Below, one piece after another: positions 1-11,079 of a stretch of DNA of 64,000 nucleotides (its first letter is position 1; every line of letters starts with the position of its first letter). A model generated the notes under the pieces. That model worked only from the letters and a program-made list of their open reading frames with translations, had not been told where the DNA came from and did not search any database. The DNA is from Undaria pinnatifida (taxonomy: Eukaryota; Sar; Phaeophyceae; Laminariales; Alariaceae), in assembly GCA_012845835.1 (NCBI GenBank), contig JABAKD010000020.1, forward strand, positions 15,156,471 to 15,220,470, given 5' to 3'. Made by a program: the position numbers and the translations under genes.

Positions 1-1830
1 AAAAGTTTGTTCAAGAAAACCGCTGGTTTTGGGGGGGGGGATTGTAGCTATCATCGTAGAATCAGTCACCTGGTGGCAGTAGTGTTGGCTTCTAGGTTTA
101 TTTTTCTTTATGTGTATGTGTGTGTGTTGCCGCCTTACGAGCGCTGGACGAATAGCGAATCGATGGTTGTTGGGGTTTGGTTGACCGTTTTTTATATTGC
201 TGGCAGAATGAAAAAAAATGGCCTCGCAGACTAACCACACGGGAGGTGGGCAGCATGGAAATACCCACCCATTCCACTTGTTGGTGTGTGGACGGCACTT
301 CTGTATATATATGATGGTGGGTTGACAGACACCTGTCGCAAGTAGGAGCCATTTTGAAGCACGCATTGTCTTCACTAGGTGTATGATAATACCATGGGTA
401 ACGGCATATTCATCAAGCTGGCAGGTTCACACTTCTTCTAGTCCATTGGCTAAATCACCCCCGGGTCCAAGGCGAAACATGCATGAAAAATAGGCTTCCC
501 CGTCCGCCGCATCATGTCTCCTGAACGATACAAACAACAAAAAAAACTCCACCACCCTCCGCCCAAATCTTACTTCTATGCCCCCCCACTGGTACTATAT
601 ACCCTCGGGCACAATTTTAGAGGAGCCCATTAATTCCGAAAAAATTCATGGCTATGCTAACTGCCGCCCGATTCCACAACCTCTCCCCCCTCCTATTGAA
701 AACGGTTGGTAGACCTGCCCCCTCAAGGTGTATAGAGTCCCTGTACAGGCCCTACATCGGAATACAGAATATACTGCCGCCACCGCATGATGAAATTATG
801 CCACGATGCCCCAAATCCCCCCACCCGTGAGCGTACACCATCATCGAGCCGGCTCTTTACAGCGCCCACGACGTATGCATCATTGGCATATGCACAACAG
901 CAGCAGCGACCAAGTAGGCTGGCGGGTTGTAACAAGAAGAACCCCCCGGCGAATGACAACGCGCTCACCATGCACGCTGTGAATACTACCCCCCTCCCCC
1001 CCCTGCCCAGCCCGATGCCCTCGGCCACGGGACTGTAGGGATGCGAGGGACTAACAGCCATGGTCATATGACTATTGCTATGTGTCAAATGAGTACAACT
1101 CCCATCTCCCGCCCAATAGGAATGCGGCGGTCTATAGTCCTCATTACTGCAGCTGTGCATGGTATGATTAGACCCCCCCCCCGCCTCGTTCATCACGCCC
1201 CACTCGTTGCAGAATAACAAATCCCGTACTATCCGTTCCACAAGGGTGAGTCCCGTCCCATTCGTTCGAAAAGAACATGCGTTCCGTGTGATTCCGTGCG
1301 CGTGTTCGTGCGTTTTCGTTCCGAACGAACACACGCATGGTCAAACACGCACCCAAACGCCAAATCGCCCAGGAAAGCACACACCACATGCGCACAAAAA
1401 AGAGGAAGAACCCCCAGCAGCAGACGTTACATGTCGGGTGCGCTTGGGTAAATGCCTCAACGTCGTCAGCTAGAAGCCGCCCCCATCCCGCCGATAAAGC
1501 TAGTCGAGGGGCTGTGTGGTCGTATCAAATAATGGGTCGAAGGAGGATCTCACCCCCAAGGCCGTGTGCCCCCCTCCCTCCTTCTGTACTTTCTCCTCCC
1601 CCAAACCCCACCCCTTTTCTCTCGTGTCCCCAGCCTCGTTGGCGGCGGTGTCATTTGTGGATCGGTTGCAAGATCATTAGTGACAGCACCGCACCAAACG
1701 TGGTAAATCTGCCGATTTGCAGTCACCACCAACGCGAAGCCCACGCTCGCAGAAACAACCAAAACGAGCGAGAGAGGGGACGGATAAACGGATAAACGGA
1801 CGAACAAACGGACGATCCAATCACCCTTGA
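1..1830. other. Gene-poor left edge, no supported gene
   Basis: I see no gene here that I can defend. The stretch is rich in C and G homopolymer runs. It holds a 203-codon open frame on the minus strand (1334 down to 723) that is rich in Ser, His and Gly. Comparable open frames exist on the plus strand, and no splice sites or recognisable domain favour either. It could be the 3' part of a minus-strand gene downstream of the model at 1831-6835, but this is only a possibility. Confidence 0.4.
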
Positions 1831-2508
1831 TTACACCGCCTCCGCGGGCGTAGAGATACCGTCGTACGGAAATACCCATACGGCGAGCAGCGGTCCGTCG
1901 CATTCCCCGTAGTACTTGGTCCACTCCTTCACCCCCATCTTCAACACGCCTCCTCGGTTAGCTTCGAACCAGCCCCTACCGCCCCCGCCCCCGCCACCGC
2001 CACCGCCACCACCACCACCACCACCACCGCCACCACCACTGCTACCGCTGTCGCGTCGGCAATGTGTAGGAATTTCGTCAAACAGGTGTGCGATGACATC
2101 GGTACGGCTGTAGTCTCTCTTGCAGTCGTTGCTGCCGCTACCAGTTATGCCGCCGCCTCCACTGTGAGAAGGCGCAGGCTTCTTGTGGGAGGGGTGGAGC
2201 GTGTGCCAGCTGGGGATTTGTGCAAGGCCGCCAATGCCACCACTACCACCACCACCGCCACCGCTGCCGCTGATGGTGGTCCGTGCTGCCTGGCTCGAGA
2301 ATGGCGGGAGCATGGGCGCACCAGTTGGCTTCTTGATCAAATGGCGACTGCTTTGGCGACCGTCGGTTGCGATCGAGGAAGCGGATTCGACTCGTGGCAG
2401 CGAAGTGACATCGGTGAGCACACCTGAGATGATGCCTGAGAACGCTTCGTAGTTCGACGTGAAACACACGACGAACTTTGTCCCGGCCTTGTGCCCGCAG
2501 GCGATGAA
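1831..2508 (-). CDS. Exon 2 of the minus-strand unknown gene (terminal)
   Basis: This is a 678-nt open exon ending in TAA. Its acceptor has an unusually long C-rich tract on the minus strand (2509-2545). It encodes the FIACGHKAGTKF segment, two Gly-rich linkers, the VIAHLFDEIP block and the C-terminal WVFPYDG block. The poly-Gly run of more than 20 residues comes from a CCACCG-type microsatellite at about 1981-2041 and is probably variable in length. Confidence 0.5.
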   Translation of the reverse strand, partial: FIACGHKAGTKFVVCFTSNYEAFSGIISGVLTDVTSLPRVESASSIATDGRQSSRHLIKKPTGAPMLPPFSSQAARTTISGSGGGGGGSGGIGGLAQIPSWHTLHPSHKKPAPSHSGGGGITGSGSNDCKRDYSRTDVIAHLFDEIPTHCRRDSGSSGGGGGGGGGGGGGGGGGGGGRGWFEANRGGVLKMGVKEWTKYYGECDGPLLAVWVFPYDGISTPAEAV

Positions 2509-5500
2509 CTAAGTCGGGGGCGGGGGATGGGGGCGGGGGCGTGGGCGAGGCAAACGCATGTAGCACACAGGTGTGAGAGTTTCGACGGAAAATAAGAGGT
2601 ATATGTACATAATCTATAATCACATTCGACATACTTGTAGAGTTGTTTTGTTCACCGTCCGGCAACGTTTGGCACATACATGTCGAAATCACTGTGTGAT
2701 AACGTACACACCGATCCGGGCGGTGAGATGCTGTCAAAATTGTGTTGACACCACGACGCATTACACGCGGTCTTGTTAAGGGCGAGTAACAACATCAAAC
2801 AAACTTATGAAATTTCGAAGAAAAGAGTATCAGACGACCACGATGTAACGTCACGAGCTCGCGCACGTCATTTGCTAAAACGATTGCGATTATTTCAATC
2901 CGGCATCCCGGAAACCTCTCGCGGCGGTTGTTTAACAATGGTAGGGGTTGCTCTCTCTCTGGCCGAATTGTTTTCGGGTGATGACGAGGGTTTTCCTCAA
3001 TTAGACCGCAGAATTAACCAATAGTGTTGGAACATTATCAACGGTTGACGCGTGGTTACGATAGAGGCTGCCGTTTTTGTCTGAAACGGTTTCTAAATGG
3101 CGGGGCATCTTGACCCAAAAGCGTCGGAAACTTTTTTTTTTTTTTTTTTGCACGATGATTCTCGTTTTGTACCTAGGCCATGGGGATTGTTGATCCAGTT
3201 GACCTCAGACAGTTTTATTTTTTGTCCGAAGCCGTTTTTGGGTTAAGAAAGGACACGTCTTAACCTTCGAAAGTGAGGGGTATTATAAGAAAAACTGGTG
3301 CACCTCCTCTGTCATCGTAGCTCACGCGCCATACACTGGTTGAGTTTGTCAATGTTCGATAAGAGCTGGGTGTGGTCCCGACACATGCTGCGCGGAGGTG
3401 AACTTTTTATTTTCGAAGGCTCCTCGCATGAGGAGCCACCTTAGCTCTTTACACGCCGCACGAAAAAGGAGTTTCGAGAAAAACAAAAGCCCCCTCCCTG
3501 TGAATAATCCCATGGCGTAGGGCTTGAACAAATCATACAGCGAGACAAGAAGGACCCATTCACTCGGGAGACTTTGGGTTAACGAGTCCCGTCATTCAGA
3601 CAAAACAAAACAGCTTAATAGGGCTACCTCTCTATCGTGTAACACGCGTCTCCTGGGGTTATTGATCGGGTTGCACTTGTCACGTGTTACGATAATTATA
3701 GCGGGCGCATTTTTGTCTTCTAACGCTCCTGACGTGGGAAGTTCTGTACTGTTAATAGTAATAATACTAATCTAAAACCAAACTTGGAGGAATACTGTGC
3801 GAGTAACCCGATGAAACCATCCCATGAACCTGCTGTATCAAAATAGGTACCCGACGAGCAATATTGCAACAGATGAGTCAACCCTCTAAATTTATCGACT
3901 TCGCAGCTGAGGAGGTTATAATTAATTTTTATAAAATAGTGTGCAGCAAGAATTAAAATGGAGGTATTTTAAAAGTATTTTTTTATAAAATAGTGTGCAA
4001 CAAGAATTAAAATGGAGTTTTTTTAAAAGTATTTTTTTAAAAAAATTTGCGCAACAAGATTTAAATTCCGACGACTTTTGGGTTGAGAAGCTCCGTCGTT
4101 CACAACACGATCAGCCCAAAAGATATACCTCTATTTTCGTAGCACGCGTCACAAAGCCCCCAGCGAGCAACCGTTCCTGGTTCAAGTTTACACGCCCACA
4201 TCTCTATGTTAACTTCTTGATTGTTTAGGTTTCTCGGAAAACCGATTAGTGGGCGATATCATAATATTTCGTTGCCGATTAATCGTGATATACAGCGAAA
4301 AAACAGTTCTTTTTCATGGGTGCTGCGTGCTGATGTATCGTGATACACCAGGAAAAAAAAAACAGGTTCGGTTTTGAGTATTGCATCTATCGTGTCGATT
4401 TTTTTGCACGAGTTAAGCATTGCCGGGCGGACGATAAATAGTTACGTACTACTTGGTAGTGCATTTCTTATTTCGCCCATTACATTGTTTCGGGGCATTG
4501 TTGGGTTTCCAGGGACTTGGTTTTGGAAACAGTGCCACGCAGGAAGCGCCCATATAGAATACGCGTGTGTATGCGCAATTCGACGTAAGTCGACCCGAAC
4601 TAAATGGAACCCTTCTCGCGATAAGAACGAAGGCTTACACTGTGGTAGTGGGGAGGGGGAAAGAGTGACTACTATCATGCGTTCGGATCTGAGGTACGAA
4701 AAGGGAGGGGGCTGGAGAAGAAGGGGAAGGCAACTGATGGAATGGGAACAACACACACTTACTTTCGCGTACGAGAAGGGGCTGGGGTTCCAACGATAGT
4801 TCAAATGTTTAAACAACGTCAGTAATAAGTAGCCGGTCGCCTCGGTGGCGTATCAGGCTATTATCCTCGAGTCTGGTATAGGCCAGTTTCGTGAGTTCGA
4901 GTCCCCCGGAATGCATACTCGTAAATTTTCGTTGGGACTTTTTCTTGTGCACTACTAGTCTAATTGACTTGCGGAAAGCGCGAGAGCGTGAGTTAGCAGC
5001 GCTCGATGGAAAATCGACGAGCAGTGGGGGTGCTGAACCCTGTGCGCGATAAAAACCGAAGGCAAGAGCCGGGGGGGAAAAGGGACGGCACCTGTGCCCA
5101 CGGCTTGTCCAGAAGCTGGGAAGTAGAAGCGTTTTTTTTAAAACAGGATGAATGTCGTTCCTACACTATTAATACTACAATAATAGTAATAAGTGTTTCC
5201 GCCTGCTACGCGAATGCAAAAAAAAAGAAGCATGTCAGCTGTGAGTCCGATAAATTTAGGGTAGATACTCATCTTTGCAAGCTGCGTGATACACCTAATT
5301 TTGTGACAATAATGGAGGAGTTAAAAGGAACACACGATATGCATGGACATATGTGGAGGTAAGTAAGTGTGGGGAGCAGAAGCCTTACCTTTTCTTTCGA
5401 AATCATCCCGACAACCACTCACTATTATTGTCATGGGCAGCCCACGTAATAAAATCAGCAGATTATCAACAAAAACCACAAGCACTACGAACCTATCACT

Positions 5501-6835
5501 AAGCACTACATCAATACACAGCAGTAAATAGTAGTAAATCTATCCAGCTTTTACTGCGTACGTGTGTACCGCGCGTGAGTTTCCCGAAAAATATCCACTT
5601 AATTAGTCTGATTTTCTGCACGTTATCTTTCAACCTGCGTGCACGTTGTAGACTATGCTTGGCTGAGTGAGGATACGTCTATCGGTTCCAGCATTGATCA
5701 CAAGGTAGGAACAACAGTATGGACTGCGTGGCAAAGTCTTGTTTCTGTGCCGCACACCCACACCACCGATATACCACGAGATCACTAGCCAACGACTCTC
5801 CCTCGGGAAAAATGTGTTTGCCATGTCTGCAGCGTTCAGATTCCACCCAGCCAACATGTGCAACTCACACAGACCAGGAAAAAGTATGACCTGGAATATT
5901 TACGTGCTACTGTACATTTGCAGACAGTGAGTTGGATTGGGGATCGTGATCGGATATCTCCGATACTATTCGTACGATGATCAGTATGATCAGTACATCA
6001 GTACCAGGTATAGTGTAGCAGGTAGGTACTAATATACGAACCCATTATAACCTATACATTGGATTCTCGACAAACTACAACACGCGTACGTGCGCATATA
6101 TATGAAAGAAAAAACGTTCCCCACCTCCTTGATGAGGTGGGTCATCCCCGTCCTCGTCGTGATCGGCGGAAGCACTTCCTCAGTGTACGGCCCGACGAAC
6201 TTCAGCCCGCGACTGCTTAACTCCCGCGTCGCGCGCTCCCCCCTCAGCCAGCGCAGCAGGGGCGCCATGGTGTGATTATCCGCTGTCCCCGACCTGACGC
6301 TCGTAATGATCCTCTTCTCTTCCGAGCGACTCGCTGTGATACCGGGCGTGAAGAGCACCTGCTCCAGCACGACGAGCGCCCCGGCCGCGCCCAGCTCGGG
6401 GTGGAACATGGAACCGATGGGGTCTTGGGGGTATCCGCCTGGTAACGTATTGACCACTACTGGCAGTGATGCCTGCGGCTGCGGCTGCGGCTGCGGCTGC
6501 GGCTGCGGCTGCGGCTGCAGCTGTGGCCGAGGAGGTCGAGGCATTCGCCAAAAATACGAATATGGCCACAACTGCTGTGACTGCGGCGTCGATGGCGCTG
6601 TCCTAAGTGCCGGCGGCGCCGGCGGCAACGGTAATGATGCCGCCTGGGGGCAGCGATCAGCATCAGGCGCACCACTGCCGTGGGGGGGTGTAGCACAGCC
6701 AGACTTACTCTGCTCCTTGCAAGCTTTGCCTTGCGCATGCTCCCCTTCTTCTATTGGCAGATCCATGTCGAACCTACAACAGACGACTGCACCCATTCGT
6801 CGTCCGTGTGTTTCGTAGAGCCTTGCGGGGTCCAT
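1831..6835 (-). CDS. Probable two-exon gene, unknown function, Gln-Pro and poly-Gly tracts
   Basis: I do not recognise the family. The model reads on the minus strand from an ATG at 6835, directly after an in-frame stop, to a donor at 6124/6123 (AAG GAG|gtggg). It resumes after a pyrimidine-rich acceptor (cccgacttag) at 2508 and ends with TAA at 1831-1833. Both splice sites are phase 0, giving about 462 residues. The N-terminal half has an acidic and Cys-containing start, a Pro/Ala stretch and a Gln-Pro repeat. An ordered-looking part follows (residues about 150-237), rich in charged and hydrophobic residues. The second half starts with FIACGHKAGTKFVVCF, then has Ser/Gly-rich linkers, a long poly-Gly run, and a compact tail (GWFEANRGG, then KEWTKYYGECDG, then LAVWVFPYDG). 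Long low-complexity runs between conserved-looking blocks are common in algal regulatory proteins, but that is only a guess. Additional exons cannot be excluded. The overlapping plus-strand frames are repeat-driven shadows. Confidence 0.45.
1978..2041. repeat. CCACCG/CCACCA microsatellite
   Basis: A run of imperfect CCACCG and CCACCA units. On the minus strand it is read as poly-Gly inside the terminal exon of the unknown gene. On the plus strand it gives a poly-Pro frame that I regard as a shadow. Confidence 0.9.
3091..3330 (+). repeat. MITE-like dispersed repeat, copy 1
   Basis: The segment contains GTACCTAGGCCATGGGG near 3169 and ends with a version of the motif ACCTC..ATCGTAGC.CACGCG at about 3304-3328. 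The same layout recurs at 33991-34212, including the CCCAAAA.CGTCGG motif on the left. It has no coding capacity. It is probably a non-autonomous transposon. Confidence 0.65.
3549..3650 (+). repeat. MITE-like family, right-end copy
   Basis: The motif GGGTTAACGAGTCCCGTCATTC is followed by a diverged ACCTCTCTATCGTGTAACACGCGTC end. It matches the right-hand part of the family seen at 4062, 9131 and 60019. Confidence 0.5.
3927..4075 (+). repeat. Three tandem copies of a 54-bp AT-rich unit
   Basis: The unit begins TTTTATAAAATAGTGTGCA at 3927 and 3981. A more diverged third copy starts near 4034 (TTTGCGCAACAAGATTTAAA). It abuts the MITE-like end at 4062. Confidence 0.85.
4062..4155 (+). repeat. 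MITE-like family, right-end copy
   Basis: It starts TTCCGACGACTTTTGGGTTG and ends ACCTCTATTTTCGTAGCACGCG. This is one of the best-preserved ends of the dispersed family. Confidence 0.6.
4836..5130 (+). repeat. tRNA-like dispersed repeat, copy 1
   Basis: The stretch has an A-box-like TGGCGTATCAGG near 4850 and a good B box, GAGTTCGAGTCCC, at about 4894-4906. A body follows that recurs near 18420-18640 (GAAAGCGCG, then GGGGGTGCTGAACCC, then ACACCTGTG.CCACGGCTTG). The T-stem does not pair well, so this is not a functional tRNA gene. A tRNA-derived SINE is the likeliest reading. Confidence 0.55.
5228..5292 (-). repeat. Partial reverse copy of the MSFDEIF element
   Basis: The stretch GTCAGCTGTGAGTCCGATAAA followed by CTCATCTTTGCAAGCTGCGTG is the reverse complement of the tail of the composite repeat found near 54361 and 63131. 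Confidence 0.6.
6125..6835 (-). CDS. Exon 1 of the minus-strand unknown gene
   Basis: 711 nt open from ATG (6833-6835) to the donor GAG|gtgggg. It encodes MDPARLYETHGRR, an acidic and Cys-containing segment, a Pro/Ala-rich segment, a (Gln-Pro)n tract, and then a compact block with EQVLFTPGI, APLLRWLRGE and GPYTEEVLPP. The true start could be later if an upstream exon exists, because several AG acceptors lie within the first 150 bases. Confidence 0.5.
6473..6528. repeat. GCGGCT hexanucleotide microsatellite
   Basis: About nine tandem GCGGCT units. On the minus strand they encode the Gln-Pro tract of the unknown gene. On the plus strand they give a Cys-Gly run that I treat as an artefact. Confidence 0.9.
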
Positions 6836-7927
6836 TCACGCTTGCTTCGCTGCTGTCCTACCGTAGTTTGCTTTTCTGTACCAGGTGCCACAGGGTATTT
6901 CCCTCGGCGTTTATTTGCGTTTTCAAGGGGAAGCCACCCTTGGTGACAAATGCTGGGTGGGGTGCCCAGGTGGGAATGGACTATGCGAGAGCATCGAGGA
7001 TGGAATACGCGTCATGGGAACGATCTGCATTTTAAATTTTTGAATTTTTCGGTCAACGAACCGAATTTAATTGCGCCGTCTTCCCGTTGCGAGAGCCAAT
7101 CAGATCGTAGTATCCAGATACTTTGAATTTAAAACCAGGTACTTGTACGAGGCTTTCCTTCGGGATGGGGTTGATTGGATATCCTACTGGGAGCGACGCA
7201 AGTCGAAAAGGGGGAACACAGGCGTTCCAATGATGTGTACATATTTGAGCAATAGTGCTGGTTTTGGTGCTGCTGTAGTCTATGCTTAGGAGGTCCGCCG
7301 ATGTGTCTCCGTTGTTGCGTTGGACGTGTTCATGTTGTCGTGGTTCGACCTCCTGCTGCTGTGTACGAGCCACACGCACGTGCACCGTGAATACTGGCTC
7401 GAAGGCGAGAGCTTGGAGCGCGGCTGCCATTTTACCACTGCTGCTGTGCTGCTGCTGTAACTGCTGTACCTGGTAAACCGTTTTTTTGTGGCAGTTAGGC
7501 TGAGCGGCTGCATTCTTCGCAACAACAAATCCACCGCTCTTCTTGATCGTTTTGTGTGCCTTTGACAGCACACACCCCGCTCACACATACTCCGAAGCAC
7601 ACACACACGCATACACACAGAAGCACCGCCCGTGGCTGTGACAAAGGAGTGCTAGTGCTGATGCTGTGTCGTAGCAGACAGTGGAGAGGGCAATTCGACT
7701 GGACCGATGATGATGTTGGACGGCGGACGGGAAAGGGGAAATCCGAGCGAATACAAAAACATGCGAGAGGGGAGCCGCTATACAAACAAACATGTGGTGT
7801 TTTCCACGCACCTGCTCGACTTGAGCATCGAGGTGGAAAGCAACTCCTTGGGAACAAAGCCATTTCAGCGACGTTGCATGCTCAAAACACCGCCACGGAG
7901 CTCGACCGGAATCGAGACATGTTTTTG
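6836..7927. other. No supported gene
   Basis: There are overlapping short frames on both strands with many Cys and CACACA runs (about 7596-7620), but no domain or clean splice structure. This would include the promoter region of the minus-strand gene if its start at 6835 is right. Confidence 0.4.
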
Positions 7928-9103
7928 GTGTACCTAGGCCGTGGAGTTGGCCATCGGGTAGCGCGCTCATTTTGATCAAAAACAGGTTCTTCGGTGACGA
8001 GACAAATACGAGCGCTCCTCAAGTGACGGGGACTCAGAAAAAATTGGGTGCACCTTTTTTTTTTACCTTTAAATTTTATCCTCCGGCGGATGGGGAAAAA
8101 TAAAGCTTTAGCTCACCACACTTCCACGTATTTTCATATGCGTCGTGTGTCGATTTAACTCAGTTGCTTTCGAAGCCCAACGCTAGCTGGCGCACCCTTC
8201 GGGTCCCATTGTAGGTATAGCGTAAGCTGTCCCTATCAGTGGTCTTCGTTACAACCTCGGCAGCGCAAGCTGCCGTTGTATACGGATGCGTGTGTATGTC
8301 GACCCGGCCTGTCCCCTGAGGGTCAGTTTCGGTGGAGATAGCCACCCGGAATGTCATCTTTCCGGGTAGTGTGGGACTTGCGCAAGCTCACCCACTAACA
8401 AACCCCTGGCCATGGGAGATGGCCTTCCGCCGGACTTGGTCCAGTTACGGTCCACCCTACCCATTCGGGCGTTGGTCCTCGTGCACTGGGTGCAACTCTA
8501 CCGTAGCATGTGTTTAGTATAACTTACATAAAAATCGCCCCCACTTCGATGCCTGCTGCTAAGATGAACATTGAAGAATTTAATTGAATTTAGAAAGGTT
8601 CAAGACATTTGGCCTTGTTATGGACTCCTTTTTCAACTTCTCATCAAGGGAACTCTTGCGCGAGTGGCTGCCTCCATGTTTTCTTCGGCTTCGTGATATG
8701 CATCACGATGCAAGCCTTTGTTGCACTGCGCCAACACAAACGATATTAAGTGTGCGTTTTTGAACGAGTCAAAGAGGCACACGCGACCAAACTCGGGAGA
8801 GAAAATGGCAGCACCCCTCCTATCGTAGACTTGATCTGGTGGCATTAGGCCGTTGATCACGTTTGAGTATGTTGTACCGTGCGTTGTGTTTTCTCTGAGT
8901 GCGGTCTCCACCTGTTCAAGACATAATTTTTACGTTTGTTGTGCCTTGGATTTTTACAAAGCACATGCTGCGGTAGAGTTGCACCCACTTTTTCCTGAGC
9001 CCCCCGTCACTTGAGAAGCGCTATTCGTCTCGTCACCCAAGAACCTGTTTTTTGGTCAAGATGAACGCGCTACCCGATGGCCAATTCCACGGCCTAGGTA
9101 CAC
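7928..9103. mobile_element. Non-autonomous element with about 120-bp terminal inverted repeats
   Basis: The left end reads GTGTACCTAGGCCGTGGAG and runs to about 8054. The right end (about 8982-9103) is its reverse complement, ending CCACGGCCTAGGTACAC. Shared blocks include GGTAGCGCG, AACAGGTTCTT and CGTCACTTGAG. A second, inner pair is inverted between 8487-8512 and 8965-8990 (GGTGCAACTCTACCGTAGCA), so the element is nested or self-folded. I see no transposase frame and no convincing target-site duplication. Confidence 0.75.
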
Positions 9104-11079
9104 ACATAATTCGTATTGCAAAACAAGAATGACGTTCAGACGATTTGGGACTGAAGAGCCGTCATTCAACTTTTTTTTATTTTTTGCTGAAATGTTTTAC
9201 CCATATCGTAGCACGCCTCACATATTCAAACAAGGCTTTGCAACTGTGATATCGAGGTCTTCTTTTGGTGCAGTGGTCACTGACTGCAGCCATTCGATTT
9301 TACTTCTCGGGAGTTTTTGTTTGTTCGGGCTGTTAAACGGTGGAGCTATCCAAAGTGACCATGAAGGGGCACAGTTTCGGCCAAACAGAGGGACGCAAAC
9401 ATGGCAGACGCGTCCCAAGTTGTGGTCTCCTTTCTCACCCTCCTGCGCCTGGTTGCCGTCAGCCCTAATCACTTGACCGAAAAATGACGTTCTACGTGCT
9501 CGGCATGGACTAGTGAAGTCTTGCCATTGTGTAGAAGTTGAACCTGAGGTAGATTGGGACACATGCGAACAACCCCCCCGGACCTGTGACCCGTCCATCC
9601 ACGTTTGGCTGAAAAAGACGTGGCGTACACTCCCTTTTGACCTTGTTCCTCGGTCCGCTCTGCCATTGATCTCGCACAGGTTGCAGATACGGCATATGGA
9701 AGCAAGATCTCTCGCGAAATTGTCGGAAATAATGTGAATTTCTGCAGGGAAGTTCTCTTGTTGTTGTGGAGGTGTTTTGGAATTGAGAGAGTTGTCAGAA
9801 TAACGCGGGATTATTCGGAATATATAGCCAGAGAATCGAGCCACCAGAGCTGCTGCGTTTCTCAGAAGCGGTCGCCTATGCCATCGAAGAGAGAGAGCGT
9901 ACCATGGCGGTATCGAAAGGGGGCCGTAGGTTTCCCAGTATAAGGGAAGGGCTTGCGTGGGGGCCGTCAACCCGGATGGGAGAGAGGGTGGAAGAGATGT
10001 GCACATGAGATACGCTGTCATTCATCCACCTGACCACCTGGGGATAAGCGGCCAACAAGGCGCTGCGGGAAACGTCCAGAGGATGACACTGGAAACGACC
10101 CGGAGGCCGTCGCGGCAGATCCAGTTGTGGCCAGATGCTGCAGTGTGTGCTGACGAGCCAACGAGCGATTGTGGCACGCCTGGTTAATGCCAAGAATAAC
10201 CAGGCTCGTTTAGCCACGTCAACACCAATAAAAACGTCGTCAGCAGCCAAAGCACATAGCCTGCCAACCAGAGGGCGGTGCTCCCAACCTGGCTCCGTGA
10301 TCAGGTGAGGCGATCGGGAGCCTGCTTCTCCCAGCGCCAAAGCACGCAAACCACCAGGTCGTGGTCACCGCGGGAATTAAGTCGAACGCCAAGCAGGCGG
10401 CCTGTTTCTGGCGGGTGAAGGAAGAAGCCAGAACTCTTCATCGCGCGCGGGGGCTTCACCATGCTGGAGTAACTGACTCGAAGCTCCCTGTTTTTGCTAT
10501 TTCACAAGCTGGCGGACGTCCCTGAAACCATCACAAAGCAGCTGGAGACCCTGTTCGAATTCGCAGCCAACGGCGTTCTTGCCGTCCATTGCACTAGGGA
10601 TGGCATCGCTGCCGAGGTCCACCGACGTGCCTTTCGTCACGTTCGCAGTGGCACTTACCGAAGCGCTCGAGCACATAGCGCAGGGGGCGTAGGCGATAAG
10701 AAAAAGTAAGGTCGCCATTTTTCGAACCGAGCTGAAATTTATGCAGCGTTTGGTGGAAGTTAAATCTGCGGCGCCAGTTTAATCAACCGGCAGCGCACTC
10801 AGCCAAGGTGTCAGCTTCTGCTTCAAACCATGAACTATTGTTTGTAGGAACGGACGGCCGCGTTCGCGGTGCAGGTCCCGTCCAGAAAGCATCCGAACGC
10901 CGCTCTCACCGCCGGCACGGGGACTCCCAGAACGCACCTAGATTCACGCACTCAGGGCGCTAGCGGAAGAGGGAGAGGTGCGTCCTGCTTCGTGGAGCAC
11001 TTGGAGAGCTACATATAAGGGACCGATAATGCAGCAGGCGCGAGCGGGGGTGACCGGAAGGGAGCCCCAGGTGCTGGAA
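9104..11079. other. Unresolved region with long open frames
   Basis: A 267-codon minus-strand frame (10021 down to 9218) is longer than expected by chance. It overlaps a MITE-like end at 9131-9220 and has no recognisable motif. A plus-strand frame at 9513-9737 looks equally plausible. Another open stretch on either strand lies at 10494-10718. These may be remains of a mobile element or exons of an unrecognised gene. I assign no function. Confidence 0.25.
9131..9220 (+). repeat. MITE-like family, right-end copy
   Basis: Starts TTCAGACGATTTGGGACTGAAGAGCC and ends ATATCGTAGCACGCCTCAC, matching the family at 4062-4155. Confidence 0.55.

Larger units (their letters stand above)
2509..6124 (-). 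other. Putative intron of the minus-strand gene, repeat-bearing
   Basis: A 3.6 kb stretch between the two exons with GT and AG borders on the minus strand. It holds MITE-like copies (3091-3330, 3549-3650, 4062-4155), three 54-bp tandem copies (3927-4075), a tRNA-like repeat (4836-5130) and a reverse partial copy of the MSFDEIF element (5228-5292). I found no further convincing exon in it. Confidence 0.45.

Noticed and set aside
4836-4915. Functional tRNA gene
   Set aside because: The B box is good, but the T-stem and acceptor stem do not pair and the unit recurs with a long body, as in a SINE.
6306-6818. Plus-strand Cys/Gly-rich frame of 170 codons
   Set aside because: It is the complement of the better-supported minus exon, and its Cys-Gly run is just the GCGGCT microsatellite.
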